Shown here: positions 16,347-25,545 of the stretch, piece after piece
Layout of the letters: each line of letters opens with the position of its first letter
Numbering within the stretch: the stretch's first letter is position 1
NCBI GenBank assembly: GCA_964406735.1
Contig: CAYOSU010000004.1
Location: 45,732-109,731, forward strand
Direction of reading: 5' to 3'
DNA length: 64,000 nucleotides
From: CAYOSU01 sp964406735
Lineage (GTDB): Bacteria; Bacillota; Clostridia; Christensenellales; CAMQZB01
Notes under the pieces: generated by a model
The model's input: the letters and a program-made list of their open reading frames with translations, nothing else
Told to the model about the DNA's origin: nothing
Database searches by the model: none
Program-made: the position numbers and the translations under genes

Positions 16347-16705
16347 AAAAGACTGCGATAATATTAGCCTTTCTGACTTTTTGCGTGTTTACGCTGAGCT
16401 CTTGCGGCGGAAGTATAGAGTTTTCGTCCGGCGATGGCGTAATGAGCTATACGCTCAAAAATTACAGCGGCGAGGATCAACGAGCGTTCGAGTGCGAAAA
16501 AGGCACGGAAATAAAAATAGAGATAGAAAGAACGAGCGGAAGACTTGACATCTCTATAGAAACAGAAAGCGGTGAGCGTGAATACGTCTCAAATGATGCG
16601 TATACGGGAAGCTTCATAATAACGATGAGCGAAAGCGGCGTATACAAGATAACGCTTTTGGCAAAGTTAGTTGACGGAACGATAACTCTTACTAAGGTAA
16701 ACTGA
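16343..16705 (+). CDS. Small secreted lipoprotein, unknown function
   Basis: A 120-residue protein with a lipoprotein signal peptide (MKKTAIILAFLTFCVF) and lipobox LSSC with Cys at about residue 20. The mature part is a small, Ser/Thr/Glu-rich all-beta-looking domain (TSGRLDISIETESG, TGSFIITMSESGVYKITLLAK), reminiscent of bacterial beta-sandwich modules that mask or bind at the surface; I cannot name the family. It overlaps the TfoX-like gene by four bases (ATGA), so the two are co-translated. Confidence 0.8.
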   Translation: MKKTAIILAFLTFCVFTLSSCGGSIEFSSGDGVMSYTLKNYSGEDQRAFECEKGTEIKIEIERTSGRLDISIETESGEREYVSNDAYTGSFIITMSESGVYKITLLAKLVDGTITLTKVN

Positions 16706-16778
16706 CGCAAAAATAATACGAAAAGTGCGCTTAAATACGGCGCATTTTTTATTTTCGTCAAAATAAGGTCAAAAAATC

Positions 16779-16830
16779 TGCAATAATCTCAAATTTTTTG
16801 CAATAATTGTTTCAAACATTGATATATAAT
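16779..16830 (+). promoter_or_regulatory. Direct-repeat operator and -10 box upstream of the rhamnosidase
   Basis: TGCAATAAT occurs twice, at 16779-16787 and 16799-16807, exactly 20 bases apart, which puts both copies on the same face of the helix as for AraC-family dimers. A TATAAT follows at 16825-16830. A TTG at 16798-16800 gives no good -35, as expected for an activated promoter. Confidence 0.5.
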
Positions 16831-16860
16831 TACCTTAATTAATGTGAAGGAGAATATAGC

Positions 16861-19431
16861 ATGAGAGCACTAAGGCTTAGGACGGAATATTTGAAAGACC
16901 CTATCGGTATTGGTGAGAGGTCTCCGAGATTATTGTGGAATGACGAGGGAGCAAAAGAACAGACGAGCTTTGAGCTTAAATACTCCGTCAACGGCAACGA
17001 AAAGATTGTAACGAGAAAGACAGCGGAGATGTTCTGCGACCTTCCCGAAAAGCTCAATAGCCGTGACGAGGTCGAATGGCAGTTGAGAATAACGGACGAA
17101 AATGGCGAGACCTCCGTTTGGAGCGAAAAAGCACGCTTTGAGATAGGACTTCTCGACAAAACTGACTTTGAAGGCAAGTGGATAAGCGGCGACTACAAGC
17201 CCCAAAAGAACGTAAGATACCCCGTAGATCACTTCAAAAAGGGATTTAAGCTAAGCGGCAAAGTCAAAAAAGCAAGGCTATATATGTCCGCTCAGGGAAT
17301 ATACGAAGCTTTTCTCAACGGCAAAAAGATAGGCGAGGACGTTTTAGCACCAGGCTCTACCGATTACAGAAAGAGGGTACAGTATCAGACCTACGATATA
17401 ACCTCGCTTCTTGGCGATAGCAACGAGTTCACCGTAGAGCTTGCCGACGGCTGGTATAGAGGAAGTGTCGGCGCATACGGAAAGACTGCGGTATACGGCA
17501 GAGTAACTGCGTTCATCTCGCAGATAGAGATATATTACGAGGACGGCAGGTGCGAAAAGGTACTCAGCGATAAAAGCTTTAGCTGGTCAAACGACGGAGC
17601 TATACGCTTTGCGGACCTCAAAGACGGCGAAGTCGTGGACGCAAACGCCGCTCCAAGCTATGCAGGAAAGGCAAAAGAGGTCAAAAAGAGCATCAATCTG
17701 TGCGCTTCCGACAACGTTTCTGTCAAGAAAAAAGAAAGCTTCACGCCAACACTCATAGTAACCCCGTCAGGCAAAAAGGTGCTCGATTTTTCGCAGAATA
17801 TCGCAGGCTTCATAGGATTCAAGCTCAACGCCAAAAAGGGACAGAGGATAACTCTTCTTGCGGGCGAGATAATGAAAGACGGCGAATTTACCCAAAGTAA
17901 TTTCCAGATAGACAAGCTCGATTACGAGTGGAGCATGCTTGAAGAGTTCACCAAAGTCGTCATGAGCAAGTACAGCGAAAAGGACAAAGCCCACGTCGTC
18001 AAAACGCCCCTTCAAAAGGTTGAGTATACCTGCAAGGACGGCGAGAATGCTTATGAGACGAGATTTGCGATCTTCGGTTTCAGATACGTATTGGTCGATG
18101 CCGACGTTGATTTCAAGCCCGAGGACTTTTACTCCGTAGCGGTATATTCCGACGTTGAGGAGACCTTGAGATTCGCAACCTCGAACGACAACGTAAATAA
18201 AATAGTAGAGAACACTCGCTGGAGCGTCAAGGGCAACTTTGCCGACGTTCCGACCGACTGCCCCACTCGTGAGAGAATGGGCTGGACGGGCGATGCGCAG
18301 ATATTCTACAACGCAGCAAATTATTTCATCGACGGTGCGGCGTTCTACAAAAAGTTCATCCGTGATATGGTGGACGGCAGAACAAAGAACGGCATGGTCT
18401 CTGCGGTAGTTCCGATGAACGGCGTCGAGATGATGTACGTATCGACAGGCACGTCCGCAGGCTGGCAGGACGCTCTCGTATTAGTCCCTTACCGTCAATA
18501 CCTTCTCTATCGCGATGAAAGGGTGTTGAGAGACAACTACGAAGCGTTAAAGAAATTCGGCTTGTGGATGATAAAATGCGCAGGCGACAAGGATAAAGAC
18601 AACCCGTACGCAGAATTCGTATACTCTCACGGCGTACAGCTCGGCGAGTGGTTAGAGCCCAAAGAGTACGAGGACTTCAACAGGAACGGTCCCGAGAAAC
18701 GCAAAGAAGAGCCTACTGCGTACTTTGCGTATACCCTTGCTGCGCTTTCCGACATAGCGAAGATACTCGGAAAGGACGAGGACAGCAAGCTCTTCAAAAA
18801 GTATAGCGACGGCGCAAAGAACGCATACCGCCATATGTACCTCAAAGAAGTGCCCGACACGGACAGACAGGCAAAGCTCGTACGTCCGCTTGCGTTGGAA
18901 CTTTACGGCGACGAGGTTACGAAAGCGGGCTTGGCGGCAAGACTTGCTAAGTCTGCAAAGAACAGAGATTACCACGTCGCAACGGGCTTCCTCTCGACGG
19001 TATTCCTGCTCGGATGCCTTTCAAAGAACGGCTATGTTGACGAGGCGTATAAGATACTTCTCAACGAAGACTACCCCGGCTGGATAAACGAGATCAAAAA
19101 CGGCGCAACGACTATATGGGAAGACTGGGAGGGCGGATCGTCCAACAATCACTACTCCCCGGGCGCGGTCTGCGAGTGGATATTTACGGAGGTCGGCGGC
19201 ATCAAGGTAGTCGGCGAAAGAGCGTTTGAAATATCTCCTAAGGTAGGCGGAGGCTTAACGTATTCCGATATGAGCTACGACAGCCCCTACGGAACGGTCG
19301 AGTGCCGTTGGAACGTAGTCGGCGATAAGACGGCTTACAAGATAAAAGTCCCCGGCAACTGCAAAGCGGAGTTTATCGTCGGAAGCGAGAGTAAAACGCT
19401 TTCCACGGGCGAATACGAAATAACGCTATAA
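16861..19431 (+). CDS. GH78 alpha-L-rhamnosidase
   Basis: An 856-residue GH78 enzyme that releases alpha-linked L-rhamnose. Domain order as in the family: N-terminal Fn3-like and Bac_rhamnosid_N sandwich (ARLYMSAQGIYEAFLNGKKIG, LAPGSTDYRKRVQYQTYDIT), central concanavalin-like domain (VLDFSQNIAGF), the (alpha/alpha)6 barrel with DCPTRERMGWTGDAQIFY (acidic catalytic region) and TIWEDWEGGSSNNHYSPGA (nucleophile/general base region), then the C-terminal beta domain (VGGGLTYSDMSYDSPYGTV). No signal peptide, so cytoplasmic. Start follows AAGGAG. Monocistronic with its own regulated promoter and terminator. Confidence 0.96.
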   Translation: MRALRLRTEYLKDPIGIGERSPRLLWNDEGAKEQTSFELKYSVNGNEKIVTRKTAEMFCDLPEKLNSRDEVEWQLRITDENGETSVWSEKARFEIGLLDKTDFEGKWISGDYKPQKNVRYPVDHFKKGFKLSGKVKKARLYMSAQGIYEAFLNGKKIGEDVLAPGSTDYRKRVQYQTYDITSLLGDSNEFTVELADGWYRGSVGAYGKTAVYGRVTAFISQIEIYYEDGRCEKVLSDKSFSWSNDGAIRFADLKDGEVVDANAAPSYAGKAKEVKKSINLCASDNVSVKKKESFTPTLIVTPSGKKVLDFSQNIAGFIGFKLNAKKGQRITLLAGEIMKDGEFTQSNFQIDKLDYEWSMLEEFTKVVMSKYSEKDKAHVVKTPLQKVEYTCKDGENAYETRFAIFGFRYVLVDADVDFKPEDFYSVAVYSDVEETLRFATSNDNVNKIVENTRWSVKGNFADVPTDCPTRERMGWTGDAQIFYNAANYFIDGAAFYKKFIRDMVDGRTKNGMVSAVVPMNGVEMMYVSTGTSAGWQDALVLVPYRQYLLYRDERVLRDNYEALKKFGLWMIKCAGDKDKDNPYAEFVYSHGVQLGEWLEPKEYEDFNRNGPEKRKEEPTAYFAYTLAALSDIAKILGKDEDSKLFKKYSDGAKNAYRHMYLKEVPDTDRQAKLVRPLALELYGDEVTKAGLAARLAKSAKNRDYHVATGFLSTVFLLGCLSKNGYVDEAYKILLNEDYPGWINEIKNGATTIWEDWEGGSSNNHYSPGAVCEWIFTEVGGIKVVGERAFEISPKVGGGLTYSDMSYDSPYGTVECRWNVVGDKTAYKIKVPGNCKAEFIVGSESKTLSTGEYEITL

Positions 19432-19448
19432 TTTTGAGAACCAAAGTA

Positions 19449-19478
19449 AAGCCTGCGCTATTAAACGCAGGCTTTTAT
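19449..19478 (+). terminator. Rho-independent terminator after the rhamnosidase
   Basis: AAGCCTGCG (19449-19457) pairs with CGCAGGCTT (19466-19474), followed by TTT. The 19480-19637 stretch beyond it is AT-rich; an ACTGAACGC motif at 19569-19577 is the only item I noticed. Confidence 0.8.
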
Positions 19479-19637
19479 ATTGAAAAAGCGAAATTGAAAA
19501 AACAGCGTTTTTTCTTTTTCCAAGCTTTCAAGCTATCGCTGAAAATGCGTTTTCGCTCAAAAAATGATACTGAACGCAAGATATTGTGTCGGAAAAACTC
19601 TTAATTCAAAATCTTGCTTAAAACGACGTCTTTTTGG

Positions 19638-19666
19638 TTGACTTTTTCGGGGAAGTAGTATAGTAT
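19638..19666 (+). promoter_or_regulatory. Promoter of the riboswitch-xpt unit
   Basis: TTGACT at 19638-19643, 17-base spacer, TAGTAT at 19661-19666, placing +1 about 15 bases before the aptamer. Confidence 0.6.
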
Positions 19667-19688
19667 AAAGGTATCAATTGAATATTTG

Positions 19689-19754
19689 CCAATATATCTA
19701 TAGATGATACGGTCTGTAAGTTTCTACCGCAACGCCATAAGTTGCGACTATTGG
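19689..19754 (+). promoter_or_regulatory. Purine riboswitch aptamer, guanine class
   Basis: P1 is CCAATA/TATTGG (19689-19694, 19749-19754). P2 TATAGA/TCTGTA closes the loop TGATACGG. The J2/3 strand reads AGTTTCTACC, the hallmark of purine riboswitches. P3 is GCAAC/GTTGC with loop GCCATAA. The J3/1 strand reads GACTAT; the C that pairs with the ligand indicates guanine/hypoxanthine/xanthine-type sensing, whereas adenine switches have GATTAT. Position upstream of xpt fits the known association. Confidence 0.93.
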
Positions 19755-19863
19755 GAAAATATCGTTTGTCCGACGAGGGCATTCATATTTATTTTCTTCG
19801 GAAGAGTGCTTTCCGCTTTTGGGAAATTGGGAAAGAGAGCTCTCCGTCAAGGTGTTTTGGCAG

Positions 19864-19892
19864 CAAGTTTAGTTATTAAACTTGTTTTTTTA
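19864..19892 (+). terminator. Leader terminator of the guanine riboswitch
   Basis: CAAGTTTA (19864-19871) pairs perfectly with TAAACTTG (19877-19884), followed by eight T. It lies 40 bases before xpt and 110 bases past the aptamer, so it would stop transcription when purine is bound. Confidence 0.85.
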
Positions 19893-19931
19893 ATTGTTTT
19901 AAGAAAGAAATTTGTCAAGGAAGATATACCG

Positions 19932-20507
19932 ATGAAGATGCTCGAAGAGAAGATTTTAACAGAAGGAAAGGTGCTTGAGGGCGGCAAGATTCTGAAAGTA
20001 GACGGCTTTTTGAATCACCAGCTCGACGTAAAGCTCTTGTCCTGCCTTGGCGAAGATTTATACGATCATTTCAAAGACTGCGAAGTTACGAAGGTTTTGA
20101 CGGTGGAAGCATCGGGAATAGGCCTTGCTTGTATGACTGCGCAGTTTTTTAATTGCCGTGTACTCGTTGCGAAGAAGAGTAAATCAGCAAATATCGCAAA
20201 CGACGTATACTCCTCGAGGGTATATAGCTTCACGCACGGCAACTATAACGACGTCATCGTCTCAAAGGAATACTTGCAAAAAGGCGATAAGGTGCTTATC
20301 GTAGATGACTTCCTCGCAAACGGCGAAGCAGGCTTGGGACTTATAAAGATCTGCGAGCAGGCGGGTGCCGAAGTCGTAGGCTTTTCTGCGGCGATATGCA
20401 AGGTATATCAAGGCGGCTTGGATAAGATAAAGGCAACGGGCGTAAAGACCTACTGCCTTGCCGAGATCTCCTCGATGGACGAAAACGGAATCAAATTTTT
20501 GAACTAA
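19932..20507 (+). CDS. xpt: Xanthine phosphoribosyltransferase
   Basis: A 191-residue Xpt: xanthine + PRPP gives XMP in purine salvage. Visible: MLEEKILTEGKVLEGGKILK and VDGFLNHQLDVKLL at the N-terminus, TVEASGIGLACMTA, and the PRPP-binding loop KVLIVDDFLANGEAGLG. I start at the ATG at 19932, preceded by AAGGA; an in-frame ATG at 19704 would put the riboswitch aptamer inside the coding region and gives no Xpt-like residues. Guanine-riboswitch control and the adjoining nucleoside ABC importer form a purine uptake and salvage unit. Confidence 0.97.
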   Translation: MKMLEEKILTEGKVLEGGKILKVDGFLNHQLDVKLLSCLGEDLYDHFKDCEVTKVLTVEASGIGLACMTAQFFNCRVLVAKKSKSANIANDVYSSRVYSFTHGNYNDVIVSKEYLQKGDKVLIVDDFLANGEAGLGLIKICEQAGAEVVGFSAAICKVYQGGLDKIKATGVKTYCLAEISSMDENGIKFLN

Positions 20508-20540
20508 TTTTTTGCCTAAAAGGCATAATGGAGGTATATA

Positions 20541-21803
20541 ATGAAAAAAGTATTGAGTATTGTGCTCGCGATCGTAATGATGTTGTCGCTCGCATCCGTA
20601 ATGACGGCTTGCAACAACGACACGAATGACGGCCCTGTTGCAGGTCTTATCTGCTTGCACGGCGATTCTTCTACATACGACAAGAACTTCATCGACGCAT
20701 TCAAGGCAGCTTGCAAGGCAAAAGGCCTCAGCGAAGATCAGTACGTAATCGTTACCAACATTCCCGAGGGACCCGAGTGCAAAGATCAGGCTCTCAACCT
20801 CGCAGATATGGGTTGCAAGGTAATCTTCGCAGACTCCTTCGGACACGAATCCTTCATGATCGAAGCTGCTAAGGAAGTTACCGACGTTCAGTTCTGCCAC
20901 GCAACAGGCGTTATGGCTCACACGCTCAACCTTTCCAACTATCACAACGCATTTGCAAGCATTTATCAGGGAAGATATTTGGCAGGCGTAGCTGCTGGTC
21001 TCAAGCTTCAGGAAATGATCGACGGCAACAAGCTTACTGCTGAAAACTATGACGAAAACGGCAACATCAAGCTCGGTTACGTAGGTGCTTACACCTATGC
21101 AGAGGTTGTTTCCGGTTATACTTCTTGGTTCCTCGGAGTTAAGTCCGTAGTTCCCAATGTAGTTATGGACGTAACCTTCACGGGTTCTTGGTACGACGAG
21201 CAGGCTGAGAAGGACGCTGCTAAGCTCCTCATCTCCAGAGGCGTTGCACTCGTAAGCCAGCACGCTGACTCCATGGGCGCTCCTACCGCTTGCGAAGAAG
21301 CTGGTATCCCCAACGTATCCTACAACGGAAGCACCGAGTCTGCTTGCCCCAACACCTTCATCGTTTCTTCGAGAATCAACTGGCAGCCTTACTTCGAGTA
21401 CATGATCGACTGCGCTTTGAACAACAAGACGATCGATACCGACAAGCTCGGAACGCTCGCTGACAACTCCGTAGTTCTCACCAACGTTGGTGGCGCTGCA
21501 GCAGCTGGCACGCAGGCTAAGCTTGACGAGATCAAGGCTAAACTCATCAGCGGCGAGCTCAAAGTATTCGACTGCTCCAAGTTCACCGTAACGGTAACCG
21601 CTGACAAGAACGCTAACGCAACCGTAGACGCTAACGGACACCTCGTTTCCTACATGGCAGACACCGACGGCGACTATGCAGGCGACACCAATGTCATCAA
21701 GACCGAGAACGGTGTTACCTACTTTGACGAGAGCGCATCGAGAACTGCTCCTTACTTCGACGTCAACATCGACGGTATCAACCTTTTGAACACAGCATTC
21801 TAA
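20541..21803 (+). CDS. BMP-family (PnrA-like) nucleoside-binding lipoprotein of an ABC importer
   Basis: A 420-residue lipoprotein: signal peptide, lipobox MTAC with Cys about residue 23, then the BMP fold (VAGLICLHGDSSTYDKNF, FADSFGHESFMIEAA, VQFCHATGVM, GRYLAGVAAGL, LGYVGAYTYAEVVSGYTSWFLG and TGSWYDEQAEKDAAKLL, shown in part). BMP proteins feed purine nucleosides or related ligands to the ABC transporter. Codon choice is more biased (many GCT, TCC, ACC codons) than in neighbours, consistent with abundant expression. Start has GGAGG upstream. It precedes the ATPase and two permeases of the same importer. Confidence 0.95.
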   Translation: MKKVLSIVLAIVMMLSLASVMTACNNDTNDGPVAGLICLHGDSSTYDKNFIDAFKAACKAKGLSEDQYVIVTNIPEGPECKDQALNLADMGCKVIFADSFGHESFMIEAAKEVTDVQFCHATGVMAHTLNLSNYHNAFASIYQGRYLAGVAAGLKLQEMIDGNKLTAENYDENGNIKLGYVGAYTYAEVVSGYTSWFLGVKSVVPNVVMDVTFTGSWYDEQAEKDAAKLLISRGVALVSQHADSMGAPTACEEAGIPNVSYNGSTESACPNTFIVSSRINWQPYFEYMIDCALNNKTIDTDKLGTLADNSVVLTNVGGAAAAGTQAKLDEIKAKLISGELKVFDCSKFTVTVTADKNANATVDANGHLVSYMADTDGDYAGDTNVIKTENGVTYFDESASRTAPYFDVNIDGINLLNTAF

Positions 21804-21893
21804 TATTACAACGATACTAAAATCTGTCAGAGGCGAAGAATGGTATATTCTTCGCCTCGACAAGTTATTTTTACGGACGGAGGTATTTTTTTC

Positions 21894-23432
21894 GTGTCAA
21901 ACACTCCACTTCTCGAAATAAAAGGCGTAAGCAAATACTTTGGCAAGATAGTTGCCAATAAAAACGTCAATCTGACCCTTGAAAAGGGAGAGATATTGGC
22001 GCTCCTCGGAGAGAACGGCTCCGGTAAAACTACCCTTATGAATATGATCGCCGGAATATATTATCCCGACGAAGGACATATATACATCAACGGCAAGGAG
22101 GCTGTCATCAAGTCTCCGCACGACGCTTACGAGTATAAAATAGGAATGATACACCAGCATTTCAAGCTCGTAGACGTCTTCACCGCAACGGAAAATATCG
22201 TTTTGGGTTTAAAGGACAAAGGTCGCTACGACCCTAAGGCGGACTCAAAAAAGGTTGCGGAAATAGCCAAGAAATACGGCTTTGTAATCGATCCCAACAA
22301 GAAGATATACGACATGGCTGTCTCCGAAAAGCAGACGGTCGAGATCGTCAAGGTTCTTTACAGAGGCGCAGAGCTTTTGATACTCGACGAGCCTACTGCG
22401 GTATTGACTCCGCAGGAGACCGAAAAGCTCTTTGACGTCTTGCGTTCGATGAAAAAGGACGGCAAGTCAATAATAATCATAACCCACAAGCTCCACGAGG
22501 TCTTAGATATCTCCGATAAGGTAGCGGTACTGAGAAAGGGCGAATATATCGGAACTGTCGATACGAAAGACAGCACCGAAGAGTCCTTGACCGAGATGAT
22601 GGTCGGACAAAAGGTCGAGCTCAACATCGAACGCTCCGAGCCAAAGGATCCCAAGGACAGGCTTTTCGTCAAAGATCTTTGCCTTACGAACGCAGAGGGC
22701 GTAGACGTCTTGAAGCACGTTTCCTTCACCGTAAAGTCAGGTGAGATACTCGGCGTTGCAGGTATCGCAGGAAGCGGCCAGAGAGAGCTTTTGGAGTCCA
22801 TCGCAGGCTTGCAGCATTTCCAGGGCGGCAGGATAGAGTATATGAACCCCAAAACGGATAAACTCGTCGATTTGAAAGATAAGACTCCGTACGAAATAAG
22901 AGAGCTCGGCGTAAGGCTGTCGTTCGTTCCCGAGGACAGACTCGGAATGGGACTTGTAGGCAACATGGACATCGTAGACAATATGATGCTCAGGTCTTAC
23001 AGAAAGGGCAAGGGCGCACTTCTCAACAGAAAGAAGCCGCAGAACCTAGCCGACGAGATAATAAAGAGCTTAGAGGTCGTAACGCCATCGTCGCACACTC
23101 CCGTAAGACGTCTTTCTGGCGGTAACGTTCAAAAGGTACTCGTCGGAAGAGAGATATCTTCAAGCCCCAAGGTATTGATGGCGGCGTATCCCGTAAGAGG
23201 TCTTGACATCAACTCCTCGTATACTATTTACAACCTTCTCAACAAGCAGAAAGAAAACGGTACGGCTGTTATATTCGTAGGTGAAGACCTCGACGTTTTG
23301 GTAGAGCTTTGCGACCGCATCCTCGTAATTTGCGGAGGAGAGGTAAGCGGCATACTTGACGGCAGGAACACCAACAAGAACGAGATAGGCGCATTAATGA
23401 CAAAGGTCGGAGGTAAGAGAAATGACAAATAA
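21894..23432 (+). CDS. Nucleoside ABC importer, double ATPase subunit
   Basis: A 512-residue tandem ABC ATPase (two nucleotide-binding domains in one chain, as in RbsA/NupO/YufO types). Domain 1 has GENGSGKTT, a degenerate signature VSEKQTVEI and ILDEPTAVLTPQE. Domain 2 has GIAGSGQRELLE (non-canonical Walker A, usual in this family), LSGGNVQKV and the Walker B region VLMAAYPVRGLDI, where the family often has a diverged sequence. I choose the GTG at 21894: GGAGG lies 10 bases upstream and the ABC fold starts right after. An upstream ATG at 21840 would add 18 unrelated residues. It overlaps the first permease by 11 bases. Confidence 0.95.
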   Translation: MSNTPLLEIKGVSKYFGKIVANKNVNLTLEKGEILALLGENGSGKTTLMNMIAGIYYPDEGHIYINGKEAVIKSPHDAYEYKIGMIHQHFKLVDVFTATENIVLGLKDKGRYDPKADSKKVAEIAKKYGFVIDPNKKIYDMAVSEKQTVEIVKVLYRGAELLILDEPTAVLTPQETEKLFDVLRSMKKDGKSIIIITHKLHEVLDISDKVAVLRKGEYIGTVDTKDSTEESLTEMMVGQKVELNIERSEPKDPKDRLFVKDLCLTNAEGVDVLKHVSFTVKSGEILGVAGIAGSGQRELLESIAGLQHFQGGRIEYMNPKTDKLVDLKDKTPYEIRELGVRLSFVPEDRLGMGLVGNMDIVDNMMLRSYRKGKGALLNRKKPQNLADEIIKSLEVVTPSSHTPVRRLSGGNVQKVLVGREISSSPKVLMAAYPVRGLDINSSYTIYNLLNKQKENGTAVIFVGEDLDVLVELCDRILVICGGEVSGILDGRNTNKNEIGALMTKVGGKRNDK

Positions 23433-24513
23433 AAATACTTCAAAGAAAGAGCCTTTGTTCCATATAGTAAAAAACAGCGACATCCCCGTATGGATGGGAT
23501 GGATAATAAGAATAGTTGCGATAGTGATCGCAATATTCGTCGGAAGCTGTATCGCATCTGCGTTCTCCTCGCAAAGTCCCTTCAAGGTAATAGCAAACCT
23601 CGTTTCGGGTGCGTTCGGAACTGAGAGAAGAATTTGGTTGTTCTTGCAGGATACCTCGATGCTTCTCATCATTGCATTGGCAATAACGCCTGCGTTCAAG
23701 ATGAAGTTCTGGAACTTAGGCGCAAACGGACAGGTGCTTATCAGCTGCCTTGCGACGGTCGCTTGCATGTTCTACTTCGGCGGAAAGCTTCCGAACGGCG
23801 TAGTCATGCTGTTCATGATAATAGCAGGACTTTTGGCAGGAGTCATCTGGGCGGTCATCCCTGCGATATTCAAAGCGATATTCGGAACGAACGAGTCACT
23901 TTTCACCTTAATGCTCAACTACATAGCAGAGGGCTTGGTAGCGTTCTTCATCAACGTTTGGGTAAAGGACGGCTCGGCAGTCCTTCGTCCGATAGAGTAT
24001 GGAAATCTCCCCGAGCTTGGCAATAAGTACGTTTTGATAATACTCGTAGCCGCTGTTTTGACGGCGTTCTCGTTCGTATATTTCAAATATTCCAAGCACG
24101 GCTATGAAATATCCGTCGTCGGCGAAAGCCAGAATACGGCGAGATATATCGGCGTAAACGTCAAAAAGGTAATCATAAGAACGCTCGTCTTGTCAGGACT
24201 TATGTGCGGCATCGCAGGAATACTCCTCGGCGGCGCAATAAATCACACGATAACCTCGACGGCGCACAATAACCTCGGTTTCACGGCGATAATGGCGTCC
24301 TGGCTTGGCAAATTCGACCCCTTGTATATTCTTGCAAGCTCGGCGTTTATCGGCTTTATGACGCGCGGCATGACGCAGGTAAACATGACTTGCGGATTCA
24401 CCTCGACGGCGATGTCCGATATAGTTGTCGGTATCGTATATTTCTTCGTCATCGCTTGCGAATTTTTCATCAATTACAAGCTCGTATTCCGTTCTAAGAA
24501 GGAGGTAAAATAA
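23422..24513 (+). CDS. Nucleoside ABC importer, permease 1 (BPD_transp_2 family)
   Basis: A 363-residue polytopic permease (about ten membrane segments) of the RbsC/NupP-like family. It has the hallmark GANGQVLIS near the middle (usual GAEGQ), FTLMLNYIAEGLVAFF, and VVGESQNTARYIGVNVKKV, the cytoplasmic coupling segment that contacts the ATPase, then GIAGILLGGA. It overlaps the ATPase gene by 11 bases and precedes the second permease with one base between, so the heterodimer is made in step. Confidence 0.94.
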   Translation: MTNKNTSKKEPLFHIVKNSDIPVWMGWIIRIVAIVIAIFVGSCIASAFSSQSPFKVIANLVSGAFGTERRIWLFLQDTSMLLIIALAITPAFKMKFWNLGANGQVLISCLATVACMFYFGGKLPNGVVMLFMIIAGLLAGVIWAVIPAIFKAIFGTNESLFTLMLNYIAEGLVAFFINVWVKDGSAVLRPIEYGNLPELGNKYVLIILVAAVLTAFSFVYFKYSKHGYEISVVGESQNTARYIGVNVKKVIIRTLVLSGLMCGIAGILLGGAINHTITSTAHNNLGFTAIMASWLGKFDPLYILASSAFIGFMTRGMTQVNMTCGFTSTAMSDIVVGIVYFFVIACEFFINYKLVFRSKKEVK

Positions 24514-24514
24514 T

Positions 24515-25480
24515 ATGTTTTCAACCTTTCTTGCAGCAGCAATTTCTCTCGGCGTCGTATATCTTTACGGTTGCTTAGGCGAGATAATAACGGAAAAGGC
24601 AGGACATTTGAACCTCGGTATCCCGGGAATAATGTGCCTCGGTGCAACGGGCGGATGCTATGCGGTATCCCTTTATATGAACGCTATCGGCGGCAATAAT
24701 CCAAACGTAGTATTGTTGCTTTTGTTGACCGTATTCGGCACCTCCCTTTTTGCGGTGTTCGGCGGAATGATATACGCTTTCCTGACGGTATCCCTCCGTT
24801 GCAACCAGAACATCACTGGCTTAACGCTAACGACGTTCGGTTCGGGTCTTGCAGACTTTATGATGGTATCCGTCGTTGATAGGACCTATCTTCCGAGGGC
24901 TGGCTACGCTTTGGCGTCATCCCTCCCGTTTGCCGGAAAGCTTGGTGGATTCGGAACGATATTCCTGTCCCACGGCGTGTTGGTATACCTTGCGATATTC
25001 CTGGCTATTGCCGCAATGCTCGTATTCAACCGTACCAAGGTCGGCTTAAACCTCCGTGCAGTCGGAGAGAACCCTGCGGCGGCAGACGCAGTAGGTATCG
25101 ACGTTACGAAGTATAAATACGCAGCGATCGCTATCGGAAGTGCGATAGCAGGTATGGGCGGCTCGTTCTACATCCTCGACTTTATCAAGGGCAGCTGGGA
25201 AAACTCCGCAACAGTAGCCGCAATGGGCTGGATAGCGATAGCCCTCGTAATATTCTCCCTTTGGCGTCCTGCGCTCAGCATCTTCGGCGCAATACTGTTC
25301 GGTGCATTGACTGCAGCTCCGAGCTACATCACCGGAATTTCGTTCTCCGAAATGAAGCTCTTAAAGGTCTTGCCTTACGTCGTAACGGTCATCGTCCTTA
25401 TCATAACGAGCATCAGGAACTCTCGTGAGAACCAAGGTCCTGCCGCAATAGGCGTAGCGTACTTCAGAGAGGAAAGATAA
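24515..25480 (+). CDS. Nucleoside ABC importer, permease 2 (BPD_transp_2 family)
   Basis: A 321-residue permease (NupQ-like). Visible: ITEKAGHLNLGIPGIMCLGA (usual EKSGV.NIG.EG), NQNITGLTLTTFGSGLADF, and LRAVGENPAAADAVGIDVTKYKY (coupling helix; only part given), then AIAGMGGSFY. AAGGAGG precedes the ATG. It is the last gene of the riboswitch-xpt-BMP-ATPase-permease unit; a terminator follows. Confidence 0.94.
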   Translation: MFSTFLAAAISLGVVYLYGCLGEIITEKAGHLNLGIPGIMCLGATGGCYAVSLYMNAIGGNNPNVVLLLLLTVFGTSLFAVFGGMIYAFLTVSLRCNQNITGLTLTTFGSGLADFMMVSVVDRTYLPRAGYALASSLPFAGKLGGFGTIFLSHGVLVYLAIFLAIAAMLVFNRTKVGLNLRAVGENPAAADAVGIDVTKYKYAAIAIGSAIAGMGGSFYILDFIKGSWENSATVAAMGWIAIALVIFSLWRPALSIFGAILFGALTAAPSYITGISFSEMKLLKVLPYVVTVIVLIITSIRNSRENQGPAAIGVAYFREER

Positions 25481-25516
25481 GGTTTTATCCTTTCAAATTG
25501 TATGATATGATATATA

Positions 25517-25545
25517 AAGCCTCGATAAACGTCGGGGCTTTTGTT
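25517..25545 (+). terminator. Terminator of the nucleoside uptake operon
   Basis: AAGCCTCGA (25517-25525) pairs with TCGGGGCTT (25532-25540) with one G-U, followed by T-rich sequence. Confidence 0.75.

Noticed and set aside
19704..19931. N-terminal extension of xpt from an ATG at 19704
   Set aside because: It would run through the guanine riboswitch and the leader terminator and adds residues unlike Xpt.
20262..21863. 533-residue open frame on the minus strand across xpt and the BMP lipoprotein gene
   Set aside because: Shadow of strongly codon-biased genes on the plus strand; low-complexity Val/Ser/Cys composition, no ribosome-binding site, no family resemblance.
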